Assembly: GCA_016218915.1 (NCBI GenBank)
Contig: JACRCQ010000005.1
Coordinates: forward strand, 124,001-188,000
Reading direction: 5' to 3'
DNA length: 64,000 nucleotides
Source: Deltaproteobacteria bacterium
GTDB taxonomy: Bacteria > Myxococcota_A > Polyangia > Polyangiales > Polyangiaceae
The notes under the pieces are model-generated. The model made no database searches and had not been told where the DNA came from. It saw only the letters and a list, made by a program, of their open reading frames with translations. Positions 1 to 6,808 of the stretch are shown here, piece by piece (within the stretch, counting starts at the first letter, position 1; each line of letters opens with the position of its first letter). The position numbers and the translations under genes are program-made.

Positions 1-210
1 ACGGCCAAGGCCTTTGCAGATCGGGCAACGCAGGGGTTCCCTTCGTGGGCGCCGGCATGGGATGCAGCGGGCGATGTCGCAGCCAAGGCTGGCGACAAGG
101 CAGGCGCGCGTCGCGCGTGGCAGCAAGCGATCTCGGCGACCGAGGGCAACGTGGATCGCGACGCGATTCGACGCAAGATCGCGGCTCTCGGCCCACCCCA
201 GAAGAAATAG
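1..210 (+). CDS. C-terminal part of a TPR-like protein (partial, 5' end outside window)
   Basis: The first frame is open from base 1 to a TAG at 208-210, giving 69 residues with no start codon, so the gene begins upstream of the window. The piece is rich in Ala and charged residues. Its last ~45 residues (core AGDKAGARRAWQQAI, then a charged helix) have the small/large spacing of a final tetratricopeptide repeat. That family reading is an inference from a short fragment. Its end faces the minus-strand gene ending at 322, with a small inverted repeat between them. The TAG stop matters here: TAG is an ordinary terminator in this genome. Confidence 0.6.
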   Translation, partial: TAKAFADRATQGFPSWAPAWDAAGDVAAKAGDKAGARRAWQQAISATEGNVDRDAIRRKIAALGPPQKK

Positions 211-236
211 GAATCGGGAGCTAGCAACGCGACTTC

Positions 237-296
237 GAATGCGAATGCCGGAAAGGGAGCTCCGCTCTCACCATTCCGTGTTCCGAATTCGCATTC
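237..296. terminator. inverted repeat between two converging genes
   Basis: GAATGCGAAT (237-246) and ATTCGCATTC (287-296) are exact reverse complements separated by 40 bases. They lie between the TAG at 210 and the end of the converging gene at 322. There is no clear T-run, so a bidirectional terminator is possible but not shown; a decayed spacer repeat is the alternative. Confidence 0.3.
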
Positions 297-321
297 CTGT
301 TCCTAATTCCCAGTTGACCAG

Positions 322-888
322 CTACTTGCCGACCTTGATCCCGACCACGAGAACGCCGCCTTGGTAGCTCTGCCCCGCCACGAAGAAGGTCTCGCCGCTG
401 CGCGCGGTCACTTCGAGCAACGGAAGGAAGTTCGGCCTGCCAGCATCTGGGTGCGGCTGGCTGATGCTCGATGAGATCCGGAAGCGCTGGTTGGGTAGCA
501 CGTTCATCAACGACGTGCGGAGCACGCGGTTGTTGGGGAGCTTTGCAGTTGCGGGCTGCGAGGGCGTCAGCGTGATCGCAGTGCGCTCGATCAGCTTGTA
601 GGTGTTGTACGCGGAGAAGGGCGGCTTCTTGAGCTCAGGCATCGGGCCGATGCGAGGGTCGATGCCGCCGTCGGTGTTGGTCGCGTGCAGCACCATCACC
701 TCGGCCGGAACCTTCTGCTCGTTGGTCCCGCCGTCCGAGGCTGACTGCGCTGGAGGCGCGAAGATCGCTGGCGCGTATCTGGGACGATCGTTGGATTGAA
801 TCGTGCCCATGCCAGCCGCTGCAACAGCTGCCGCGCTTGCGATCGAGCTTCCAAGAAGAATGGCTAAGGCAAAGCGAGCCGGAGTCAT
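322..888 (-). CDS. exported protein of unknown function, third gene of a sigma-factor operon
   Basis: 188 residues. Residues 1-25 form an Ala-rich signal peptide with no lipobox, so the product is probably periplasmic or secreted. I do not recognise a domain; the C-terminal half is predicted to be rich in beta strands (GETFFVAGQSYQGGVLVVGI). Its ATG overlaps the stop of the upstream anti-sigma gene (ATGA at 885-888), so it is translationally coupled to the sigma/anti-sigma pair. It may be a target, or a sensor that feeds the anti-sigma factor; that role is inferred only from the gene order. Confidence 0.7.
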   Translation of the reverse strand: MTPARFALAILLGSSIASAAAVAAAGMGTIQSNDRPRYAPAIFAPPAQSASDGGTNEQKVPAEVMVLHATNTDGGIDPRIGPMPELKKPPFSAYNTYKLIERTAITLTPSQPATAKLPNNRVLRTSLMNVLPNQRFRISSSISQPHPDAGRPNFLPLLEVTARSGETFFVAGQSYQGGVLVVGIKVGK

Positions 889-1484
889 TTCGTATCTCCG
901 GTGTCATCATCGGTGAGCCACACCACCGTGGTGGTGCCCGTGTCGTTGGGAACATAGAAGATCGTTCCCGTGTGCGCACCGAATTCTATCGCGTCCACCG
1001 AAACTCCCGGCTCGCGGTCCTCCGGATCAGAAGCAGGTATGGGGGCCGAGGCCACCACCAGGCCCGGATCCGCTTGTGACGGACGGGCTGTTGGTTGGGT
1101 GCTGGACAGCTGGCTGACGTTGGAGCCAGCCAGACGCCACATCACGAACGCAACCGCAGCGGCTGCAGCCAGGCCAGTCATCGCGTAGCCCACCCAGGAG
1201 GCATGGGGCTGGGACGGTTGCAGCCGAACCACGCGCCCTTCGGACACAGGCGCTTCGTCGATGCGCGCCATCACCTCATCGGCGATCCGATCAGCGCCAG
1301 CCTGCTGCGCGGTTTCATCTGCATGCCCTCGCACAATCGCGCCGAGTTCACCGAAGGTCGCCACCACTGCGCGCCCTTCTGCAGAGCCAGCTAGCCACGC
1401 CTCCACTTCGGCAGCGCGGCTCTGGTCGAGCTCGCCGTCCGCGTACAGCATCAGCTCCATCGCAGACGGGCGGGACGAGCTCAT
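885..1484 (-). CDS. anti-sigma factor-like single-span membrane protein
   Basis: 199 residues. The N-terminal segment (LMLYADGELD, residues 11-20, then an Ala/Glu helix) resembles the start of anti-sigma domains ('L.AYLDGEL'). No HxxxCxxC zinc site is visible, so it would be a zinc-less type. One transmembrane helix lies near residues 99-119 (AMTGLAAAAAVAFVMW), followed by an ~80-residue periplasmic tail rich in Ser/Pro. It overlaps the ECF sigma gene upstream (ATGA at 1481-1484) and the exported-protein gene downstream. In such pairs the cytoplasmic part holds the sigma factor until a signal arrives. The call rests on position and topology more than on sequence. Confidence 0.75.
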   Translation of the reverse strand: MSSSRPSAMELMLYADGELDQSRAAEVEAWLAGSAEGRAVVATFGELGAIVRGHADETAQQAGADRIADEVMARIDEAPVSEGRVVRLQPSQPHASWVGYAMTGLAAAAAVAFVMWRLAGSNVSQLSSTQPTARPSQADPGLVVASAPIPASDPEDREPGVSVDAIEFGAHTGTIFYVPNDTGTTTVVWLTDDDTGDTK

Positions 1485-2275
1485 TGCGCGTCTCCTTCCG
1501 CATCGATAGACCCCACGCCCCCGGTCTCCTCGGCGTAGCAGTCGGCAAGCGCGCGCTGCAGCTTCTGTCGAGCGTGGAAGAGGCGGCTCATGATGGTGCC
1601 CTTGGACACACCCATCGCTTCCGCCATCTCCTCATACGACATGCCTTCTACCTCACGCATCAGGATGACTCCAAGGTGGTAGGGCGGCAATGCGTCGAGG
1701 GCGTTTTGCAGGCGATTCGCGATCTCCCGACGTCGCGCCGTGCGGAACGGGTCTGAGCCGTCCACGTGCGACACCAGGGGACAGAAGGCGTCGTCTCCAG
1801 GATCGAGCGAGTCGCGATTCTCGCGAAGCTCCGCGTCCCGTCTTCCAGGCCGACGCATGAGGTCGATCGCAAGGTTGGTGACGATTCGATAGAGCCACGT
1901 GAAGAAGCTGGAGCCGCCCTTGAACTGGTCGAGGCCGCGGTAGACCCGCAGGAAGGCTTCCTGAACCAGCTCACGCGCATCGTTCTCGTCGCGTACAATC
2001 GCCAGCGCGATCGCGAACACCCGCCGCTGGTGCTTCTCCACCAGCTTCCGGAAGGCGTCCCGATCGCCCTGCTGTGCTGCCTCGATGAGAACACGGTCTT
2101 CCTCAGCTTCTACGCGTCTTTGCTCCTTGTTTGACGCTGCGGGCGGTGTGGTATTCACGCCGACCCTGGCATGCGTGTCATGGTCGGGCATCAATCCATG
2201 GGCTGCGGCACCGGACGGGCGCCCGGTCTCTCCCCGTCCCGGGGTCCGCAAGGTTTTGGACGATGCCACGCTCAT
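1481..2275 (-). CDS. ECF-type RNA polymerase sigma factor (RpoE-like)
   Basis: 264 residues. Sigma region 2 is clear (AFRKLVEKHQRRVFAIAL ... ARELVQEAFLRVYRGLDQF ... FFTWLYRIVTNLAIDLMRR), as is region 4 (LDALPPYHLGVILMREVEG ... YEEMAEAMGVSKGTIMSRL). The first ~65 residues are a low-complexity extension; Met29 (MPDHDTH) is an alternative start and would give a more usual length. It is the first gene of a coupled minus-strand operon with the anti-sigma-like and exported-protein genes. The family binds core RNA polymerase and directs it to stress or envelope genes. The downstream partners suggest an envelope signal, and the operon is likely self-regulated (inference). Confidence 0.9.
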   Translation of the reverse strand: MSVASSKTLRTPGRGETGRPSGAAAHGLMPDHDTHARVGVNTTPPAASNKEQRRVEAEEDRVLIEAAQQGDRDAFRKLVEKHQRRVFAIALAIVRDENDARELVQEAFLRVYRGLDQFKGGSSFFTWLYRIVTNLAIDLMRRPGRRDAELRENRDSLDPGDDAFCPLVSHVDGSDPFRTARRREIANRLQNALDALPPYHLGVILMREVEGMSYEEMAEAMGVSKGTIMSRLFHARQKLQRALADCYAEETGGVGSIDAEGDAQ

Positions 2276-2430
2276 CTCAGGATCAGTCTACGGCATCGCC
2301 CATCTTCGGTTCCCTGCCGGGTCCTGGCAAGCGGTTCGGGTCACCGACCCTGATGCCCGGGATCCTGGTGGACGCAGCCATCAATAGGGATACGACGCTC
2401 GAACGGGCCGGAAAGGCTCAAGCGTGGCAA

Positions 2431-2660
2431 CAGGCTCTGCGGAGAGGCTACAGGCTCTGCGGAGAGGCTCCAGGCTGCAGGCTTCAGGTTTCAGCGAGAG
2501 CTCAGGAGGCCTCGGGGTTAACAGAGCCTGCGGGAAGCGGAAGAGGCTTCGGGCTTCGGGCCTCAGTCTTCGGGCTTCAGTGGGAACTGCGAGTTTCGGG
2601 CCACAGGTTTCAACGGGAGTTCGCGACGCGTCGCGGTATCCGAAACCTGCAGCCTGCAGC
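2431..2660. repeat. degenerate repeat-rich spacer in a gene-poor stretch
   Basis: Between the sigma operon (start 2275) and the htrA-like gene (end 2994) I see no intact gene. The spacer holds an exact 19-of-20 tandem duplication (CAGGCTCTGCGGAGAGGCTA, 2431-2450 and 2451-2470). It also has a 19-base direct repeat with three mismatches (2485-2503 and 2604-2622, CAGGTTTCARCGRGAGYTC), and many copies of CTTCGGG/CTTCAGG. This looks like non-coding spacer repeats of the kind scattered through large myxobacterial genomes (inference). Confidence 0.6.
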
Positions 2661-2685
2661 CCAGCCCTTTCAAGTTGCAAGGTTC

Positions 2686-2847
2686 TCAGGCCCGGTCGGC
2701 GACGGGCAGGCAAATCCACCCCTCGAACCCACACGCCTGGGGCAGGGTCGGCAGGGCGCTGTTCCAGCGGTGGGGGTTCTGCCAGATGTACTCACGGGCA
2801 CCTTCCAACTCGGCCTCGTTCCATGAGCCGAAGCGAAAGTTGGCAAG
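2686..2847 (-). pseudogene. C-terminal remnant of a Y1-type (RAYT/IS200-like) transposase
   Basis: On the minus strand a 53-codon frame runs from an in-frame TGA (2848-2850) to a TGA at 2686-2688. It contains NEAELEGAREYIWQNPHRWN. This matches the end of the catalytic domain of REP-associated tyrosine transposases, where the usual pattern is E.ELE.IREYI..NP..W. The N-terminal domain with the HUH motif and the catalytic Tyr region are absent, and there is no usable start, so this is a dead fragment. The motif is short; chance similarity cannot be excluded. It sits inside repeat-rich spacer, as expected of a decayed mobile element. Confidence 0.4.
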
Positions 2848-2880
2848 TCAGTAGGCAATCGGTAGCGGCGCGCCATCGGC

Positions 2881-2938
2881 GCGTCTGCGTTCGACGCGGC
2901 ATCGCCGCGTCTGCGTTCGACGCGGCATCGCCGCGTCT
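2881..2938. repeat. 26-bp tandem repeat, 2.2 copies
   Basis: The unit GCGTCTGCGTTCGACGCGGC plus ATCGCC is present exactly at 2881-2906 and 2907-2932, with six bases of a third copy. Each unit contains a short dyad (GCGTC...GACGC). It lies in the spacer beside the transposase remnant and codes for nothing I can support. Confidence 0.85.
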
Positions 2939-2993
2939 TGCGCTGTGTTGTCCCGCGTTGCCGCTGCGGTGCCGCCTTCTCGAATGGAAGCTC

Positions 2994-4184
2994 TCAGGGA
3001 TGCCCCGGCGGCATGCCGGGTAGGGTCGGCGCTTCCTCTTCCTCCGGCTGCTCCGGCAGGGCAGCCAAGGTCACGCGCACCTCGAAGTTCCTCGTTCCGC
3101 GCGCAATTCGCACGTTCACGGTCTTGCCGACGCCCGCAATGCTCGCGAGCCAGCGGAGCTCGTTCGGGTCACGAATCGGCTTGCCGTCAAACGCCACGAT
3201 CACGTCATCCGGGGCAATTCCAGCCCGATCCGCTCCGCTGCCCGGCTTGACGTCCACCACCCACGCTCCCTGGTGGTCCGGACGCCCCAGCCGCTCGGCT
3301 TCGATCTGGTCGATCCCCCGCACGCTCACCCCAAGGGCGCTTCGCGCGATCTTGCCGTCACGGACCAGGATCGGCAGCAGCTGCTTGACCATGTTGATCG
3401 GGATGGCGAACCCGATGTTGTTCGCATTCGCTCGGATCGCCGTGTTGATTCCGACGACCTCTCCCTTGAGGTTCAAGAGCGGGCCGCCCGAGTTCCCCTG
3501 GTTGATCGGCGCCGTCGTCTGCAGGAAGTTGAAGTAGCCGCTCGGATCCAGCCCCTGAACGTCTTGCCGGGTGCGCCCCTTGGCCGACAGAATCCCAGCC
3601 GACACCGTGTGGGACAGCCCGAACGGATTGCCGATCGCCACCACCCAGTCGCCCACCTCGATCGCGTCCGAGTCCCCAAGACTCAGGGTCGTGGTGTTGG
3701 CCGGGAGCTCGCACTTGAGCACGGCCACGTCCGTGTGCTTGTCCGCGCCCACCTGCTTGGCCGAGACCGAATGACCGTCCTCGAACTTCACCTGGATCGC
3801 GGTTGCGCCCTCGACCACGTGGTTGTTGGTCAGCACGTAGCCGCCCTTGTCGTAGATGAAGCCGCTGCCGAGCCCTTCCATGAGCACGCTCTTGCGCCCG
3901 GAACGGTAGACACGCTCCACTTTGCTCAGAATCGTCACCACGCCCGGGTCCGCCGCCTTGGCAAGGGTCGCAAAGGACATGGGGGTCGTGGCAGAGCAGA
4001 CGCCAGCTGGGGGCATAGCGGCCAGGGTCCCAGTGCCGCCTCCGTCGACCAGCACAGCGCCCGGAGGCAGCCCGGAGCTTCCACCGGTGCCGCCTGATGG
4101 CGTCCGTTTGCCGCAACAGCTCAGAGCGAGCGCTGCCACCAGCACTGCCCACAAGACCCAGAACGAGCGGAACCTGGTGCTCAC
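2994..4184 (-). CDS. HtrA/DegP-family serine protease, lipoprotein
   Basis: 396 residues. The signal peptide ends in a lipobox (ALSC, Cys23/24), so the protein is membrane-anchored and acts in the periplasm. A Gly-rich linker leads to a trypsin-like domain with the full triad: His122 (TNNHVVEG), Asp152 (HTDVAVLK) and Ser232 (QGNSGGPL). One PDZ domain follows at about residues 285-375 (GAWVVDVKPGSGADRAGI). HtrA proteases degrade or refold misfolded envelope proteins. The tail is acidic and Pro-rich. It is the last gene of a minus-strand run, four bases after the DUF1844 gene, which suggests co-transcription. Lipid anchoring of a DegP-type enzyme is less usual than a free periplasmic form. Confidence 0.93.
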   Translation of the reverse strand: MSTRFRSFWVLWAVLVAALALSCCGKRTPSGGTGGSSGLPPGAVLVDGGGTGTLAAMPPAGVCSATTPMSFATLAKAADPGVVTILSKVERVYRSGRKSVLMEGLGSGFIYDKGGYVLTNNHVVEGATAIQVKFEDGHSVSAKQVGADKHTDVAVLKCELPANTTTLSLGDSDAIEVGDWVVAIGNPFGLSHTVSAGILSAKGRTRQDVQGLDPSGYFNFLQTTAPINQGNSGGPLLNLKGEVVGINTAIRANANNIGFAIPINMVKQLLPILVRDGKIARSALGVSVRGIDQIEAERLGRPDHQGAWVVDVKPGSGADRAGIAPDDVIVAFDGKPIRDPNELRWLASIAGVGKTVNVRIARGTRNFEVRVTLAALPEQPEEEEAPTLPGMPPGHP

Positions 4185-4188
4185 GGCT

Positions 4189-4476
4189 TCACCCCTTGGA
4201 GACCTCCACGAAGCGCAAACGCAGCTCGTAGACGACCTGTTCCAGCAGACGCTCTTCTTCGCCCGTCAGGTTGCCCCGTGTCTTGTCTGCCAGGAGCGCG
4301 AGGATGTCGATCGTCTGGCGAGCCATCACGAGGTTCTTGACCGCCGGGGCGCCATCCGGTGTCGGGGCATCGCCCAGGTAGACGAACGCCGAGTGGCTCA
4401 GGGACAGAATGAAGGTGGAGAAGTCGATGCTCGGAAGCGGACCCTCGCCTGAGGTGCCGGCGGATTGCTCGCTCAT
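4189..4476 (-). CDS. DUF1844 family protein
   Basis: 95 residues, cytoplasmic, no signal peptide. It carries the DUF1844 pattern: DFSTFILSLSHSAFVYLGD near residue 20, then a helical half with LVMARQTIDILALLADKTRGN and a closing LRLRFVEV. The family is small, all-helical and of unknown function, common in delta-proteobacteria and Acidobacteria. The gene is 22 bases downstream of the 69-residue protein gene and just ahead of the htrA-like gene, so the three are probably one operon. Confidence 0.85.
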   Translation of the reverse strand: MSEQSAGTSGEGPLPSIDFSTFILSLSHSAFVYLGDAPTPDGAPAVKNLVMARQTIDILALLADKTRGNLTGEEERLLEQVVYELRLRFVEVSKG

Positions 4477-4498
4477 GATCCCCTCGCTCGATGCGTTG

Positions 4499-4708
4499 TC
4501 AGGCCGAAGGCTCGGTCCTGGCCGGAGCTTCTTCGACCGGAGCCTGCCCGGTGCCGGGCTGCGTCACGTCCACAGGCTGCGCCAACGGCGCCACATCCGG
4601 CAGCGCCGCGACGTAGCGATCCACGTCTTCCTTGCGCAGCAGGCCACTCTTCACGTTGCGATCTCGCACGCGGACGTCGTAGTCGACCAGATTCTTCGGG
4701 TTGCTCAT
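4499..4708 (-). CDS. small protein of unknown function (69 aa)
   Basis: The ATG at 4706-4708 overlaps the stop of the broken Uma2-type gene (ATGA, 4705-4708). A much longer upstream reading of the same frame exists but has no plausible composition, so this start is preferred. The first 40 residues are charged and likely folded (VDYDVRVRDRNVKSGLLRKE); the tail is Pro/Ala/Glu-rich and probably disordered. I recognise no family. Its tight spacing to the DUF1844 and htrA-like genes suggests a shared transcript. Confidence 0.65.
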   Translation of the reverse strand: MSNPKNLVDYDVRVRDRNVKSGLLRKEDVDRYVAALPDVAPLAQPVDVTQPGTGQAPVEEAPARTEPSA

Positions 4709-5337
4709 CGTTGTCTCTTGGTTCGGTCCCGGTTTGCGTACATGTGCCCGCGGGACCAGCATCGGGAGTCCCGCATTTGCCACATGGCGGCGCTTATAGC
4801 AACCGGTGGGACGGGGGTGCGGGTTCTGGGGCGGATCCCGGGTTTGGACGGGCACGTGCCGGCGAGTGCCTGGTTGGCGATGGGGCGACGAAACACCTCG
4901 ACCGTGCGCTGCAACGGGTCGATCAACCACGCGTGGGCCACGCGCTCGCGTGCGTACACCGGAAGCTTGCGCATGCGATCGAGCCGTCCGGTCTTCGGCG
5001 ACACAACCTCGCACACCCAATCCGGCGCAAGCTCGAAGTAGGCCACGGCCGGTACGGTGGGCATCCGATCCCTCCGCCATCCAGCAATGTCGGGCACAAG
5101 CACGTCCTCGCCAGAGTGAAGCTCCGTCTCGTCGAGGATCCACCGGCCCCCAGGCCCGCCTCGCCCGATGTCGAACGGACCCGACATCAGCCCGCCCACT
5201 CGAGAGCTGGCAACGGCGTGCTGCGCGGCCGGGCGGGGGCTCAGGAACAGCTCGCCATCGACGATCTCAGCGACCTGATGCACCGGGGCATCGATCACCG
5301 CCTGCTACGTAGCGCGCCTTCGAGCCGGATCCACCAT
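4705..5337 (-). pseudogene. Uma2-family (DUF820) nuclease-fold gene, broken by an in-frame TAG and truncated
   Basis: The frame starts at ATG 5335-5337 (MVDPARRRAT), meets TAG at 5305-5307, then continues with AVIDAPVHQVAEIVDGELFL and the conserved core. That core has LHSGEDVLVPDIAGWRRDRMP, PDWVCEVVSPKTGRLDRMRK and YARERVAHAWLIDPLQRTVEVF. In this family codon 11 is normally Tyr (A-T-Y), so a TAC-to-TAG change is the simplest explanation. A GTG at 5298 could restart translation after the stop. The C-terminal ~35 residues expected after VEVF are replaced by unrelated Pro/Arg-rich sequence, so the gene is also cut at its 3' end. Uma2 proteins have a PD-(D/E)XK nuclease fold of unclear role and are highly amplified in myxobacteria. 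Confidence 0.8.
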
Positions 5338-5388
5338 GGCTCGGATTCTAGCATGGCAGTTCGGCAACCGCAGCCAGGGTGGCGCAGG

Positions 5389-5877
5389 TCAGCACAACCC
5401 CTGACACCCTCCGTTGCACTTCAGCCTGAGCTGCTCGCAGGCCGAGTGGTAGTCCGTCGCGGTCACCGCGATCGGATCTGCACAAGGCGTGTCCTGCCGA
5501 CCCAATGCTGCAAGTCCCGTATCTCTGGCAGCGACCGCGCGGATCTGGTCAGCAATATTCTCGCAGCTGGTCTTGGCGATCCTACAACCGGAGGGTACCT
5601 CACAGACGCCCCAGGTTCCCGGGTTCGAGCTCCCTCCCTGGTACAGGGAGCACTGCAGGCCATCCGGGCAACTCTGCTTGGCACAGTTGGGCGAGCAGTG
5701 CCGATCAGACCCGCTACCCTAGGGAAGGCACATCAGCTCAGCACCCTGCTTGGTGCAGTCCTGATCAGTCTCGCACTTCGAGCACAAGGGGTTTGCAGCA
5801 GTATCGCTCGACGCGTCTCCACTGCATCCCGACACAGCCCCGCAAATAAGCACTGCGACAAGCAAGCAACGACGCAT
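5389..5877 (-). pseudogene. Cys-rich lipoprotein gene interrupted by one in-frame TAG
   Basis: ATG at 5875-5877, preceded by a strong AAGGAGG site. The first 52 codons give a lipoprotein signal peptide (lipobox SGCSG, Cys18) and a CSKCETDQDC motif, then TAG at 5719-5721. The same frame stays open for 109 more codons to a TGA at 5389-5391, and the downstream part continues the same Cys-rich style (SDRHCSPNCAKQSCPDG, CEQLRLKCNGGC). Without the TAG it would be a 162-residue lipoprotein. Translation as it stands gives a 52-residue peptide. Either a recent nonsense mutation or a sequencing error would explain it. TAG is used as a normal stop elsewhere here, so recoding is unlikely. Confidence 0.75.
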
Positions 5878-5981
5878 GGTGCATCCTCCTTCCAAGACAC
5901 TATCTGGCATTGACCATGGAGGCAAGAAGAGGCGGGAGGAAATGTACAAGGCGATGCGGGCTCATGATAGCCTGCAATGCC

Positions 5982-6719
5982 ATGAGCGACTGGGACTTCT
6001 ACGAAGGAACGATGGACAGCGACCGCGCATTCATCGCGGTGGACCTCTCACTCAAAACGCACGCGCCGCTCGCAAGCCATCCGACGCGTCTGCAGGTCCG
6101 CTTCGCCATGCTACAGCCGCGCGAGGACGGCCTTCGCTCCGCTGAAGAAGCGGATGCTGTCTTTGCCCTTGAGGACCGTGTGGTTGAAGCGATGGCCTGC
6201 GCCGCGAAAGCCATGTTCGTCGCTCGCACCGTGGCTCAGGGCTACACGGAGCTGTTCTTCTACGTTCCTGCGGACCAGAAGCAGGCCGCCAACGACCCGC
6301 CTGCGGCCGTCGGCAGAGTGGCGCCTTATGAGCTTGAATGGTACGTGGAGGACGATCCCCGTTGGGACACGTATCAGGAGCTCTATCCCAACCGTTATGC
6401 CATCCAGAGCATCATGAACCGCCGGCTCGTCCAGCAAATGACGGAGGTGGGAGACCAGATCGCGGTTGCGCGCGAAATTGACCACCTCGCCCTGTTTTCA
6501 AGAGAAGAACAAGCGCGCGAGGCGGCCAGAGGCCTGGCCGAGCGTGGGTTCCGTGTGGATGAACCCCACTTCGACGAGGACCGGTGGTCCCTGCAATTCC
6601 ATCGTAACGACTCTTGCGAAGGCAATCGCCCTGACGAATTCGTCTTCGAGATCCTCGACCTGATCGGGCCGTTCGATGGCGAATACGACGGTTGGGGCTC
6701 GGTCGTCGTCAAGGGCTGA
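5982..6719 (+). CDS. DUF695/RraB-domain protein
   Basis: 245 residues from the ATG at 5982 (MSDWDFYEGTMDSDRAFI); an upstream in-frame ATG at 5916 gives an implausible basic leader. The N-terminal ~130 residues look like DUF695 (AFIAVDLSLK ... RLQVRFAMLQPREDG). The C-terminal ~90 look like a regulator of ribonuclease E activity B domain (EEQAREAARGLAERGFRVDE ... WSLQFHRND ... DGEYDGWGSVV). DUF695-RraB fusions are known; in E. coli RraB binds RNase E and changes its cleavage pattern, but the role of the fused form is not established. The gene stands alone, divergent from the broken lipoprotein gene. Confidence 0.75.
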   Translation: MSDWDFYEGTMDSDRAFIAVDLSLKTHAPLASHPTRLQVRFAMLQPREDGLRSAEEADAVFALEDRVVEAMACAAKAMFVARTVAQGYTELFFYVPADQKQAANDPPAAVGRVAPYELEWYVEDDPRWDTYQELYPNRYAIQSIMNRRLVQQMTEVGDQIAVAREIDHLALFSREEQAREAARGLAERGFRVDEPHFDEDRWSLQFHRNDSCEGNRPDEFVFEILDLIGPFDGEYDGWGSVVVKG

Positions 6720-6745
6720 GTGTGACCCCGCCTTGTCGGCGCTTC

Positions 6746-6796
6746 GGGCAGGGGCAAGGGCAGGGGCAAGGGCAGGGGCAGGGGCAGGGGCACGGG
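6746..6796. repeat. G-rich hexamer repeat (GGGGCA/AGGGCA)
   Basis: About eight consecutive six-base units of GGGGCA or AGGGCA lie just downstream of the RraB-like gene and 12 bases from the end of the converging gene. The G-runs could form a quadruplex in DNA or RNA and might help stop transcription between the two genes (inference). It is also a likely slippage site. Confidence 0.8.
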
Positions 6797-6808
6797 GCGA
6801 GCGCGCTT

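Noticed and set aside
5305..5721. Amber (TAG) recoding in this genome
   Set aside because: TAG is the normal stop of the partial gene at 210, the Fe-S protein gene, pyk, the YbjN-like gene and ctp; two decayed genes are simpler.
4465..5913. Long plus-strand open frame across the two amber-interrupted genes
   Set aside because: It reads through convergent real features on the minus strand with Arg/Pro-rich nonsense and no start context.
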